DNA of 64,000 nucleotides from the NCBI GenBank assembly GCA_013399305.1, contig VXAI01000096.1:1322958-1386957 (forward strand), written 5' to 3'. The stretch is from Rostratula benghalensis. Its lineage: Eukaryota > Chordata > Aves > Charadriiformes > Rostratulidae. The notes below the pieces were generated by a model. That model was not told the DNA's origin, searched no databases, and was given only the letters and a program-made list of their open reading frames with translations. This document shows positions 24,811 to 36,687 of this stretch, in pieces; positions within the stretch are counted from its first letter, which is position 1, and the number at the start of each line of letters is the position of its first letter. The translations under genes were made by a program, and so were the position numbers.

Positions 24811-27800
24811 TGATAATTATGCATTATGACTGGCTGCAATAGGACATTTTTACAGGCACCAGAACTGCCTACTTCAGTGTATCTTTTGCTTCAAATAAAT
24901 GATGATCAGCAGATCACACAGAATTCAGGCTGGGCTAAATCAGGGTAGAGGATGGCATTTCTGCTTTGAGCATCTCCCATCCTCACTTTTGGATTAGCAT
25001 TCTGTGCAGAAGATGTGCTGTAGTAGAGTTGGCAAAGTATTGTGGGATGGCAGAGCTGGAGGATGACCCAAGTAATCCCCAGCGCAGAAGTGCCCACTTG
25101 AAGCCTATCTCAGCAGGGAGGTAACTCATTACTGCTACAGCATTGGAGCCCAGAGTCCTGCCCTCTCCCCAGCCAGCTGGTGAAAGGCAAGGCCTTCAAG
25201 AAAGATCATGCTGATACAAGTCATTTCATGGAAAGGATCCTCCAACTGAGTGTGAAGCAAAACTTCAGCCTCACAAGTCCAAAGGCTGGCCTCGTCTCCA
25301 AAACCAGCTTTACTCCTGATGCCATTGAACAGAGCATGCCAGGGGATGCGCTGGTCCCAAGGCAAGAGTTTGGTAGAGTTCTCACAACAGACAGCTGTGT
25401 CAGCACACAGAGTGAGGGGCTTTGCCTTCATAACTATCAGTGAAGACAGAACTCTTGGTATTCTGAAAGGTAGTGTCAGCTCAGTGTCAGGAACAATCCA
25501 GATACTGGGATTTACTAGGAAAGGAACAGGGACATCCACAAAGTGTCTGCATCTCAACAGCCATAAGTTAGTTGTTCTGGTTACCACCCTTCTCAGAAAG
25601 GATTTACTTGAACTGGAAAGGACATGAAGATGGGCAATAATCACAATCATGGAATGGCTTCTGGTTGCTGAGCCACTACATGAACTAGGGTGGCTAGTGC
25701 TGAGGCAGACATGACTGACGGGGATTTCCTCACCCAGTACACAGTTAAGCCCATTGCTGGGCTGTTGCAGAGGCTAAATTGGATACGAGTTCAAACACAA
25801 CTAGACAAATTAATAGAAAAAAAAATATCACTAAGCAAATAAATAAAACAACACCGTCTTTGGTCCAGGAAAGGAGAGCTGCAGCTGCTTGGGCAGAAGG
25901 AGAATATTTTCAATGCTTCTGCATTCCTGTAATCTTCCCTACAGACCCTGCTGTCAGTCCAGTCACAGTAGGTCTTGGCCTGGATAAGCTTTGTTTTACT
26001 TATTCTGACTGGGTTTATGTTCTACCTGCAGCCTGTCTGCATAAAGCTCCATGATCACATGCTAAAATATGCTTTTACTCACTTGCTTTACACCCCAAGA
26101 GTGGCAGAATAACCAACCACTAGGGAGGAAGCATCCCCCCAGGCATTTCGTCTGTACATCAAAATGCAGATCATCTTCCCCACTCAAAAACTTGACAACC
26201 ACGAGTAGTATGAGGGGGGAATCTGGTGTGTGCTCTGAGTTTTCCCAGAAGGAGCCCAGCGGTGGCAAAGACCTGCTGTACCCACTGGAGACCAATATTA
26301 TAGCCCCCGACAGAGTGAAGCACGTTTGAGCCCAGGAGAGGAGATTGAGGTCCAGGAGGCTGTAGCGTATGGGCTGGTGTTCTGAATCTCTCCTACCAAT
26401 TTGTATAGCAAACCTGCAATTTCTGTGGTAGCCATGGAAACTAAGGTACTGGAGTACAATGAAACACATGTATGAATGCCATTGCCACCACTGAGCATAC
26501 ATCACTCAGTGTTTCTTGACAGCAAGGGCAAAAAGAAGGATATCTGTGTAATCACAGTTTGGTTATGGTCACTGCAGTATAGATCCAGCAAGGCAGCTAC
26601 CAGATCCCAGCAGCTCTTCTGCTCTGACCAGGGAGTAGGGTGGTTGCTGAGACTCAAGGCCAGTGTCAAAGAAGACAACCTTGTCCACTCCAGAAAGAAA
26701 AACAAGGAATGGATGGGAAGAAATAGTCTCCGGTGAGCTGTACGAAAAAGGAGGAAATCTGCCTCATTTTATCTCCCTTAACATTGCTAGTAACCTCAAT
26801 GCCCATAAATGTTTGCTTTCTGATAGTTTTTCAGTCAGTGAGCTACAGAAGTCAATGGAGTCATCTCACCTGGAGTGACAGGCAAAAAATATGCTCCTGC
26901 TACTCAATTTTCTTGTGAAAGCGATGTCTAGAAGCTGGTGAAGGACTCTCATTCAATGCATAGCATAAAGCTGTAAAGAACTGCAAACTAGGAGATTTAC
27001 CCTGTAAAACACTAAAAAAACCCCCCATTATTTCCCTCATTTCTCTTTAGATCACTAACTTTTGTCTAACCATTGCTATTCAGGCTGGTTAGCCTGTGGT
27101 TATTCAGCCACATCAGGTGTATTGGTTTTTTAAAGGGCTGTGCTACCTGAGATTTCAAAATCACATAAATCAGGTCAGAGTCTGGCCAAAGGGTGTCCTC
27201 CCTTAGGATTTGAGGCAGATCTGAAAACGGAGATATTAGCTTCTCAGGATGATTTACACTAAGAAACTTGAGCCGTAAAAGCTGGGTAAGAATTTCAGCA
27301 TGGAACAAACACTGATAACCCTTCAAATAAGTTGGATTAAAGGCAAAAAAAGCCCCCAAACTGTATTGCTTAAATACTGAAAGAGACTGTGTACAGTTAA
27401 AGTCACAAAGGGGCCTTGAAATAGGGCAGAGCGCAAAGGATTCCTTATGATTTGCAGCAGTTGCTTGGCATGCACTTACAGCAAAGAGGCAGATTTTGAG
27501 TCTAAAATGCTGAGGCCAGGCTGTCTGAGAAGGGAGGTGAGCAGGCACCGAAAGTGAGCCAGCGTGAGGGTCAGAGCAGCCCAGAGCAGAGAGCTGTGCT
27601 CAGCACACCCAGCCCCACAGCCCACAGCCTTGTAGCATGTTCTCTGAAGTGGAACAACTAAGATTTCTAATATTAAGAGGTTCTTTACACTCATCAGGTT
27701 GAAGTAACAGCTGAAAGCTCTGGCAGGGATGCCAGGTCCTTGACAGTGTAACCAATGCATCATAACTGCGTCTCCTAATTAGGGACTCCTGAATTCACAT

Positions 27801-30800
27801 TTTTAATGGGCACAAGTGTTGTTACCTATTTAAATTCTAAAGATCAAAACCTAGCACTAAGGTAGGCCTGTGGAAAGAAAGCCAAACTGCTATGTGCAGT
27901 TTTCAGTTTTATCTTTTAAAAGGAAAGATCTCTGCCACTGATGCCCTTCTGTAAAATCTAAATCTTGGATGTGACATTTTTGCAGGCAGGCAGTGTCACT
28001 GCACTCTGTATCTGGTCTCCAGCCAATATATATATGTATGTATATAAACTATCCATATACCTGGGCATGAAGTGAAGACTTATCAGAATTGTTCCATTTC
28101 CTGCTTTTTTTGTGGATTCACTATCTAGTTCACAGATCCCTTACAGGATATCAGTCTCACCAGGTGCCTGATACCTGCAGTTTAAGAGTAAAGATGTTGT
28201 CTAATTCAGGATGCCAAACTTGCAAACGTGACAGCTCTACATCTGGATGGTATCTCCAAAGCAGCTGCCTTAGCAAATTTAGCCAGAGGTAGCCTGGCAT
28301 GTTGGCTAGTGAAGGCACCCTGACTGGGGATTGATCTAACAGGTTAACAGAAGTTTTACATCTGGACACCAAGAGAATGTGACAGATTACACCCAAAATA
28401 CCAAAATGGTTCAGATAGGATCTCTAAGTCACCACCGACTCCTCCAAATGACTTTATTTCCTTCAATGGTAATGTTCATAAACAATAAGCAATTTTAGAA
28501 TGAAGCCAAGGTTAAAGTTTATAAACAGAACTGAAATGTCACTTGTAAATTCTGTTCACATTACTTTTGGCTTTCTTCCTTTTGACACTCATATAGGTGA
28601 GCTTTTACATCCTCAAATACAATACTAACAATATTTGAAGGGTTGAAGATGGCCCATTTCCCCAGAAGCACTTTCCCCACCAGATCCTGATTCCTGCCTA
28701 GCATTTCTAGAGACATGTAATATTAAACAACTGCACAGAGAAGCACGGCTTTGCAATAGGTTACAAAAAAGTGACACCGAAATTGGATGAGCCAAACTCT
28801 CAGCTCTGCCAAAAGGATGAAGCTCTACAGGAAATATTACAGTAAATATTCACTAGCAGCTGAGGAAGAAAAATGGGCATCTCGTTCACTGGTCTAAGCA
28901 GAGAAGCAGAGGCAAGAATCACAGGTTAATTCTGCTCTGAACTTGAAAGTCATAGAAGCAAACGGGATCATGGATCCCTTGTTAATCTTCTCCTTTACAG
29001 CTACAGCGCTGCGTGGCTGTAGCAGCAGGTTTGTGTGTAGTGATAGCCAGGTTCCACATTTTAAGAACTACTTGGAAGAGCAACAGAGGGAGGGAATTAC
29101 ATGAAAACAAATTCCTAATTGCTGTTCCTTTTCTGGTTGAGGATCATGCACTATCCGTGAGCAAATTCAAGTTAAGATTTTAGCAAATGCACAGCCCCAT
29201 TGCAAGTGTCCCATAATTTCTAAAGTGGAATAAATAATTTCCAGTGAATAACTCAGTTGCATTCTGCCTGTGAAACATACAGATCACTCTGTCCTCAAAT
29301 TATTCCTGGTCAATTAAACTTCACAAGTTCGACTTTACAAGCTGTGAATATTTGAAATTTGAGCTGCTGCTCAGGGGTGATATTGATTCTCTGCTCTCCC
29401 TGGTTAAATGCACACACAAGCTTCTCTATGAACACTTTACTTAACAACTGAAAATTCATCTTCTACAAATACACAGGTGTAACTGAAATTTGTTTTCTTC
29501 ATAAATTTTGGCTACTCAGATTCAATTACTTAAGTTAGGGCTTAATTTGATTTTGGTTTTGTATCACACAAGCACCTAGAGTCCAGCCAAGGGTAAGGTA
29601 TTCTAAGTACTGCTGAAACAGTCTGTGCCTTGCAAATAAACGTATTCGAGCTGGATAAACATTTCAGAAATGGAAATATGTTTCAGACTTTTGGGGTAGC
29701 TGCATTTCCTAACATATTTTTACGGCTACTGAATAGTCACAGCAAGATTTTGCATACCTCAGGAGACTAATAAATTACAATGCATGACACAAACTCTCTT
29801 CCCAACAGTCAGTTCTGGAGTGTTCAATAGTAATTCAAGCCTCTGCTTAAGCAGCCTCAGCCCTCAGAAACGAGAACAATATTTTGTTACCTCAGGTAAC
29901 CAATTAGGCATTTCAAACAGAAGGTATAAGCTCAAATGAACTGCCCAAACTGGGTGTTTGTGATATTCAGTGAGTACTTTTGTGGTGAGGCTACAAAAGT
30001 GAGAAGCAGATTAACTGAGAATTGGAAAACGGCACATGTGATACAGCAGTACCTGGTCACAGCACCAGAAGATCCCATGGGCTTGTTGCCGGCAGGTTGG
30101 ACATGCAGATTCTCAGACAGAGCTGGTACAAGTTCAGGTGAGCAGCTCAGCAGTGATTTATTGCTTGCAGAGACAAAGACACAGCTCTTGTTACATCTCT
30201 TGGACATGCTATCTCCATTGAAGACAGGAGACCTGCAGCGTCCCTCTGGGGACCAGGCACACTGTTTCAGGGTACAGATGCAGCCAGGAGTGTGCTGTGC
30301 TGTCACTCCTGTTTTACCAGGACTGTAGTGTTTCTCAGGCTGGAAATACCTGTTTGGAGCCAAATTCTGCAAAGGGTATTATGTACCATGGGAATATAAG
30401 GTCCCCTTGGTATGTTGTCTTTCCTATACCCTATACTTCCACTGTCCAGAGAGAAACCACATTAGGCTGTTACCATTCCCTGTGCCACTAGACTCCAACT
30501 CCACACAGATCCACTTCAGCTGGCTGACATGGTTAAAGCAGTGCTTCATTACAGCTTTAGTAAGTTTTGGCTAACCTTTTCTTCAAACTAATCCTTCTAA
30601 TTTTAAAACCTTTTCTCTAAACAAAAAACTTCAGTCTTTGTAAACCCCACCTCATTTACTCAGAATTAAAGTGTTTTCGAGGTACTGAATGCAGCTGTTT
30701 CTGTCCTTCTTGGCTTTCCGGTGGCCTCAGAAATTTGCTACACGGGAAGCCTATTTAATGTAGACTGTGTCTAAGCTTAAAAATGGGATTTTGAGTGGGA

Positions 30801-33800
30801 GAAACACTGAGCTTTGAACAAATAAATGGAGTTTGGAGGGTGTGAGGTGCTTCTATTTTAACTCTATTTAGATTCCTTCACTAAAAGGTAAACAGAAGAT
30901 GTAAACAGGTCTGGAGACACATTTGGAAATGAGATATTTTTAAGCAATAGGGTTTTTTGCTTGTCCAAGCGGCAGTTCAGTCATCACACACTTGATTTTG
31001 ACAACAGTGAAATTTAAGAGCAAAGAGACATGATTTACCAGCAAGAATCTCAGTGCTGCACACAAGCTATGTGATATGGCTGTACTAACCAAACTCTGCA
31101 GTGACCTGACTTAATCTATGGTTATCAAAACAGCTAATGAACTGGTAAACTCTTCATCCCACAGTCTGAAACACAGAGGCCAGTGTAAAAAAAGAAATAA
31201 GAAATAAATAAATAAAAACCAGGTAAACCCACGACACTATTTTTTTTAATCCACCTAAGCTGGGAACTACTAGGGTCTGCCATAACTAAGGCTCAACATC
31301 CATGAGGCAAAAACACCACAGCAACTTTATTTGTACTGCTCTGAAATCCCCAGTTTGGCTTTCTTCCCTTCTCCAGAAATTTCTTAAGTTACGCAAAGGC
31401 AAGAGATTTGAAAGTACAATTAAAAGATACAGTCAATTCTTACACCCATCACACAGGAGCTAATTCAGACATGCCAGGAAGCATAATCTGATGTTTCCTT
31501 CCACACTCCCTGACTTTAAACCTTCCACCAATATTGTCACACAATCAGTATTTGTGCCCACTGAGGTCTCCAGTCCTTTAAAACACTGCAACAAGCAGAC
31601 TTCCTGGCATTACCTTTGTATTTTGAGTTATAAATAAGATTGGGCAGGACTTTCTGAGGTAGGACAGTCTCAGTAATCTCAGTAATACGCCCTGCCATGG
31701 GGATACAAACCTAGGAGCAAACCTGGAGCCCCTTTGCTTCCAGTTGGACCCTTCCTGCTTTTATTAAACTTGGGAGAATCTCAGGCTCTGGCAGACCCTG
31801 AGCTCTGCTTTTAAAATACTTTCAAGGAGGTAATAAACAGCCTAAGTATGACAGTCTCTCAGAAGAAACTCTGTCTCTGCAGAGAAGTAACATGAAAAAT
31901 AAAAAAAGCTACTTACACTTTTTTACTTTCTTATTTTTTCATCTTACACTTTCTTTCCAATGTCCATGTTCTTCAGCCTGCCAAAAAAACCTCTTGGCAG
32001 CATCCTTCAGTCAGATGTATATCGCAGCTTCCCTGTCATGGTGTGTTGGCCTCATCTAGTCCTGATCCCAGGACAGTCCCTGCAGAAGGGGAATCCTGAT
32101 TCAGTTCTGATGTGCTGCTCCCCTCCTGCTCCCCAGTGCACAGCTGATGTCGGCCTGTCCTCGTACAAGCCCCCCAATTTCACTCGCATCTGTTCTGATT
32201 AAATTCACCAGATACCCAAAACTCTTCTGCCCTTTCAAAGTTATTGTGTCCCAATAATCTAATAAAAGAAACATCTGGAAACTTTTAGACGTTTAGCTAT
32301 GTCCTATTTGATTTACTGTATGAGGGGAAGAGGAACAGCACTGAAACAATATGGGAGACTGGAAACAAATACCACGAAACCCTGCTATTAACACCATGTC
32401 AGCACAGTATTAAAGCTGCATTGGCTCTGCAATAAATGAGATTATTATAAATTTTGTATCCATTAGCGTCTCCTATCTCTTTTTCTCCAAACTACATGAA
32501 ACACCCCTGCTCATCACACCCTCATCTATATGCAAAAAGTAAGCCTCTTCTTTACAGTACAAAATCATCCGTATGCATCTAGATTTCTGAATCCTGGCCG
32601 CTGTAGTGATTAAGCAAAAGAAGTTTATGGGACTGGCTCCTCTGTTACAAATGAGACACCAGCTCAGAAAGTGCTTGCTACGCTTGAGCTAGAGGGTAGG
32701 GACTCCTGGCAGCAAAAAGAGCTGCAAAGGAGCTTTCTGCAGAAAAACCGATTCTAGCACTGTTTGAGCACTAGATTAGGAAACACTAGACCATCCAATC
32801 CCATGTGTGTGCACACACACGTCTGTGCTGTAAATACAGGGTGAATTTCAAATAGAAGTTTCTATAGTTAGTGAAATCTTCTGTCCTTACCTCTGCCCTT
32901 ACCTCCTGATTTATTATAACTATTCTTTAATAATTCTCAGAGAAGAAAGCTTTAGCAACAATTTGGATCTTTCGTCTTCTATCAGCTTCCCCTAAATCCC
33001 TGTTTTTCAGATTCACTTAGCCCTGCAGTTACTGCACAGTCCAAGAGCCCAGGAAATCTTGCACAGGTTCCCACTAATAGGTTTTTTGTGACGTGTTTCT
33101 CTCCTCTATACTGATGTTAAAGATGCTCAACTTTTTTACATTTTCCCTGTTTGATCTGGGAATTGTCAGTTTAACCTCCTGACTGCTTCATTCTTACTCA
33201 CTTATCTTTTAGTTTCCCACTTGAGTGAGAAGCTTTGGCACATACCAATGCAAGGGATAAAGATAGAAAAAGTAGTTAAACTTGAATTTGAAAAAATACT
33301 GCAGTGCATTGCCTGCAGCGGAGCTGCTATTCCAACATAGCTGGGTTTGCAAAGCTGCGCGGCAAGATGCCAGCAGCACGCTCCAGCTTCACGTGAGAGT
33401 AGAGAAATGCTTGAGTTGGAGACTCCCAGCTAACTTCACAGCCTGAAGGACTCTCTTCCCTCTTTAAGCCAAGTACAGCTGCAACCTTCTAATCTGCACG
33501 GCAGCAGGTTGTGGTATTTATAATTGTCAGGAATAAAATATTTCTGAGCCTTTGTCCTAATTCATAAGCAGGTTTTATTTTGTTAATGGGCAGAACAAAT
33601 AAGCTGATAATATATATTCTCTGAATACCAGCAACAGATTTGGAAGAAATCTGTACAGCAAGAAGATTGAAAAGAGCACTGGTTTTGCTGTATTAACAGC
33701 TGAACTCTTCTGAAGTGTGGTAAAGACTCAGTTAAAACAAAACATGATGTGGTATGAGCTAAGTAAAACTAATATATTTCAGATACTGAAACCATATCAT

Positions 33801-35106
33801 ATTTTTATACAAAAAGTAATAAACTTCTGGTACTTTAATTTTCAAATGCTGAGTCTGAAACCCCAATGGGTTCAATTTTGAAGTGCAGAGCAACTGCCCA
33901 TAGCAAAATTACTTTAATATGTCACAGGTTGGGAACCTAAGTCAACAGATATTCTGGAGAAGCTAATCAATAAAACTATACCAACCTTTAGACTGGGAAG
34001 AAATTATTCCAGCTGAGACATCAACCTATATCTTTCTTCCCATGAAGAGTTAGCAATTTTATCTAAGTGCAGCATGAAGAGACAGATTCCCTGCAACTGA
34101 AAGAAAGGGAGTTAGATTTTGTTACACTGGGATAAGTCTGAGAGGAACTCCTATCGAATTCACCAAATAAACTTTACCCAGGGATTAATAATGAAAGAGG
34201 AGATGTGGCAGATGGTGGTGCTCATGGAGTAATGTGGTCCTATTTACATTTTCTCCCACTGAAAGGAAGCATTCAAAAATTAAAAAAAAAAAAAAAGAAG
34301 GCTCCTGACATGAATTTGGAAACTTCTTAGAATAATCTATTTAATACAGGAGATCCAGAAGAATTATTTCCAAACTGGAATTTGACATTTACACCAGCAA
34401 GAGTAGTATCTCTAGTAATACTAGGGGGCTTGAGGATACAAGAACTGTTAATATTTCCATTTCAGTACATAAACTTGTCATCAGCTGGGGGTAAAGAAAT
34501 CTGTTCCTCCATGGCATCGCATCACACTTAATTAAACAAATTAGGGGAAGGATACAGGGGAAAGAGAAAGGAGGAAGGGACAAGGAACGAATTATTCTTT
34601 TCCCCCTGAGTCCATCCATCACTGGTTACAGTTAGCAACAAAAAATCAAATTAGTTGCACCAGTGGTCTGTTCAAACCTGTCAATTTCTGTATTTCTAGT
34701 TCAAATTCGAGTAGAATCAATGGAAGTTTTACAAAGACAAGTTAAAGGCAAAGCTTACAAGGCAGAGTGTTCAATCTGCCTGCCAAGGCAAGGTTTAGCC
34801 TTGCAGGAGTCATTAAGGTTAATGCAATCCATACCGATGTGACGGCAAGATGCTCTATTTTCATTACACCAGAAAGAAGCTCTGATTCACTGTGGTTAGG
34901 GCTAATTGACAGTTTCCAAATCACATGGTAGTAAATGTTTACAGTTGTAGAAAGGGAGTCTATTGTTTTCACTGTTGGTTTACTTGATACATTTATCCAC
35001 TTAATCCCTCTCACTTAATTCTCTTTGATAGGTGGAAATAAGAAATAATTGAATTCTAGTATCTTTTGACATTTACTTTTCACTGTTTTGGTTTTTGACC
35101 AGGAAT
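24811..35106. other. Stretch without a supportable gene
   Basis: The part at 24900-27760 has more long open frames than its surroundings, on both strands (the longest is 171 codons, minus, 25135-25650). It shows no recognisable domain and no consistent exon structure. A plus-strand segment at 30171-30271 has an acceptor, an open frame and a weak donor. The remainder is AT-rich with simple tracts: TATG-rich at 28026-28048, AAAT-rich at about 31190-31217 and A15 at 34282-34296. Confidence 0.45.
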
Positions 35107-35415
35107 TCAGGGCAGGGGAAGAGCTTCATCACGACTGACTCTTCCTTCTGAGCCCAGCTTGCCCAGCTCCTTGATTGAGTTTGGAGACGATAAAAGCATG
35201 TCGACTGGCTCCAGAAAGTTAGAAGATGCATTTAGAGTGCTACAAGCTTTCTTACTAGCAAAAGCAAAGTGCATACACAGCCTGCAGCACATCTGACTCA
35301 TCTCCTCTACCTCCTTATGCTGTTCTTCAAATACTTGCTTGGAGCAGCCTCTATTTTGTGTGCTTTCATCATCTGTCATTCTCCTCGGAAGAAGCCTGGC
35401 ACTCCATTGCCATTG
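35107..35415 (-). CDS. Candidate alternative terminal exon or small ORF, unknown protein
   Basis: The minus strand is open for 103 codons from a possible acceptor (TAATGCTCAG, 35416-35425) to a TGA stop at 35109-35107. An internal ATG at 35379-35377 has A at -3 and would give a 90-residue product. The predicted protein is mixed and hydrophilic, with an acidic/helical start (MTDDESTQNRG, then EEQHKEVEEMSQ), a cysteine patch (CCRLCMHFAFASKKAC) and the tail SRDEALPLP. It lies about 850 bases beyond the poly(A) signal of the minus-strand gene. It starts at phase 0, so it could splice in frame to the exon at 41707-41647, replacing the usual last exon. A GTAAGA donor after residue FAFA (35255) could instead make it internal. 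A stronger-looking acceptor is at 35433 (TTTTTGTATGTGCAG), but it gives a different phase. No family is recognised. Confidence 0.35.
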   Translation of the reverse strand, partial: QWQWSARLLPRRMTDDESTQNRGCSKQVFEEQHKEVEEMSQMCCRLCMHFAFASKKACSTLNASSNFLEPVDMLLSSPNSIKELGKLGSEGRVSRDEALPLP

Positions 35416-35432
35416 CTGAGCATTAGAAGGCC

Positions 35433-36261
35433 CTGCACATACAAAAATGCTACTTCAGGGCAGCTTTTTGTGTGAAAACATACTGATGTGGGACTTGGAG
35501 AAGGCAGTGTGTGAGTCAAGGAAAGAACCACAGTGTAAGCAGCCCCAAAATCCTGCATGGCTGAGGTACGGCATAAGAAACTCCAATGAACAAGCTCACC
35601 TTCCACACAGGGCCTGGGGTGATCAGCAGCCTCAGTGACTTTGTCCAGTCACTCCTTGCATTTGCAGTGCAGTAGCTCCAGGAGTGTTCCGAGACAATGC
35701 AGCTCAAGTAGGTCTACAGGCAAACTTCAAAAACCAGCAGTTTAAAAAACATTTTCCTCAAAAGCCCCCTTCTACCACACTCACACAGGACATTTCATAA
35801 CATAGTCCTAGTTACAGCAGCCTCCCGTGCAGAGCAGAGAAATGCTTTCAAAGGACTGTGCCATTTGGAAAGTTTTCACAGATAGGCACGTCCTAAGGGA
35901 CCAACAGAGCTGGTTATTTAAATGTCCTATTCCAGGGAGGGTTTCTAATCTGATCTGGAGACCCTGCTGACAGCACTTTTTCAATGATAGCCCTGTAAGG
36001 GTGGTCTGTTCCAGGGACTTCAATAGGTATATGCAGCACCTGCTTAATGAAGCTCATTTTCTGCAAGGAGAGGCTTTTGCCTTCAGGACAAATGATCAGA
36101 TGATTACCAAAACAAAAGAAAGAAACTATTTATACATGAATAACCAACAACACCCAGGTGACAGGGAAATAGGACTGCGAGGTTGGCAAGGCTGTGATAA
36201 ATACATGAACATCATGAACACATAAAGAAACTTAAAAAAAAAAAAAAAAAGATAAAGGAGT
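35433..36261. other. Gap between candidate alternative exon and main 3' UTR
   Basis: No gene is supported. The plus-strand A17 run (36234-36250) lies just beyond the predicted cleavage site. On the minus strand it is a U-rich stretch, of the kind often found downstream of poly(A) sites. Confidence 0.4.
36234..36250 (+). repeat. A17 tract
   Basis: Seventeen A on the plus strand. On the transcribed minus strand it reads as a U run 35-55 bases past AATAAA. Confidence 0.9.
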
Positions 36262-36284
36262 TATCATTTGTAGAGTCAAATATA

Positions 36285-36290
36285 TTTATT
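36285..36290 (-). terminator. Poly(A) signal AATAAA
   Basis: The plus strand reads TTTATT, so the minus strand has the canonical AATAAA hexamer 269 bases after the stop codon. A U-rich element follows at 36250-36234. Cleavage is expected near 36260-36275. Confidence 0.65.
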
Positions 36291-36415
36291 TAACTAGTAT
36301 AAAAACAATTTCTCAAATGAAATGCAATGAATTCTACGTGAACTAAATGAAAAGTAAACATGTTATAGGCTCCTTGAGTGAACCTGAAAGCATCATGGTT
36401 TGTAAAACTGACCAG

Positions 36416-36483
36416 ATTGGTATTTGATACGATGGTGACCACAAACTGATTGATATTTGATATGATGGTGATCACAAATCCTG
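36416..36483 (-). repeat. Tandem duplication in the 3' UTR
   Basis: Two adjacent copies of about 33 bases (on the plus strand ATTGGTATTTGATACGATGG and ATTGATATTTGATATGATGG, with matching continuations GTGACCACAAACTG and GTGATCACAAATCCTG). They differ at a few positions, so the duplication is not very recent. Confidence 0.8.
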
Positions 36484-36558
36484 ACTCATGTTTTGATAGA
36501 TAGCACAGTGATGCTTTAGGATGGGTAAGCCTGTGGTTCATCACAACTCCTGATTTGC

Positions 36559-36687
36559 TTAGTACATTTTATAAAGTTCAAGATGAACTTGGGAAACATC
36601 AGCTATTGACAAAGGCACCACGTGATGCTGCACCTGCTCAATCAGGTATTTCATGCTGTAATAAATCCCATCTAGAGTCAGCTGTTC
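36559..36687 (-). CDS. Last coding exon of an unidentified minus-strand gene
   Basis: Read on the minus strand, the acceptor TTTTTCAATTTAG is followed directly by 42 sense codons and TAA (36561-36559). The peptide starts EQLTLDGIYYSMKYLIEQVQ, continues HHVVPLSIADVSQ and ends VHLELYKMY. It is amphipathic and probably helical, with no signal peptide or membrane segment. The exon starts at phase 0, which matches the codon-boundary end of the upstream exon at 41707-41647. A 3' UTR with AATAAA follows, which supports its role as the terminal exon. I do not recognise the family. Evidence for coding status is the ordered composition, splice context and phase agreement, with no database match available. 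Confidence 0.6.
   Translation of the reverse strand, partial: EQLTLDGIYYSMKYLIEQVQHHVVPLSIADVSQVHLELYKMY

Larger units (their letters stand above)
36262..36558 (-). other. 3' UTR of the minus-strand gene
   Basis: About 300 bases separate the TAA stop from the predicted cleavage site. The UTR contains a diverged tandem duplication of about 33 bases (36416-36448 and 36449-36483) built on ATATTTGATATGATGGTGA-like units. The extent is inferred from the poly(A) signal and the U-rich stretch beyond it. Confidence 0.55.

Noticed and set aside
25135..25650. 171-codon minus-strand frame as a gene
   Set aside because: The opposite strand is equally open, there is no recognisable domain, splice structure or start context, and nothing ties it to neighbours.
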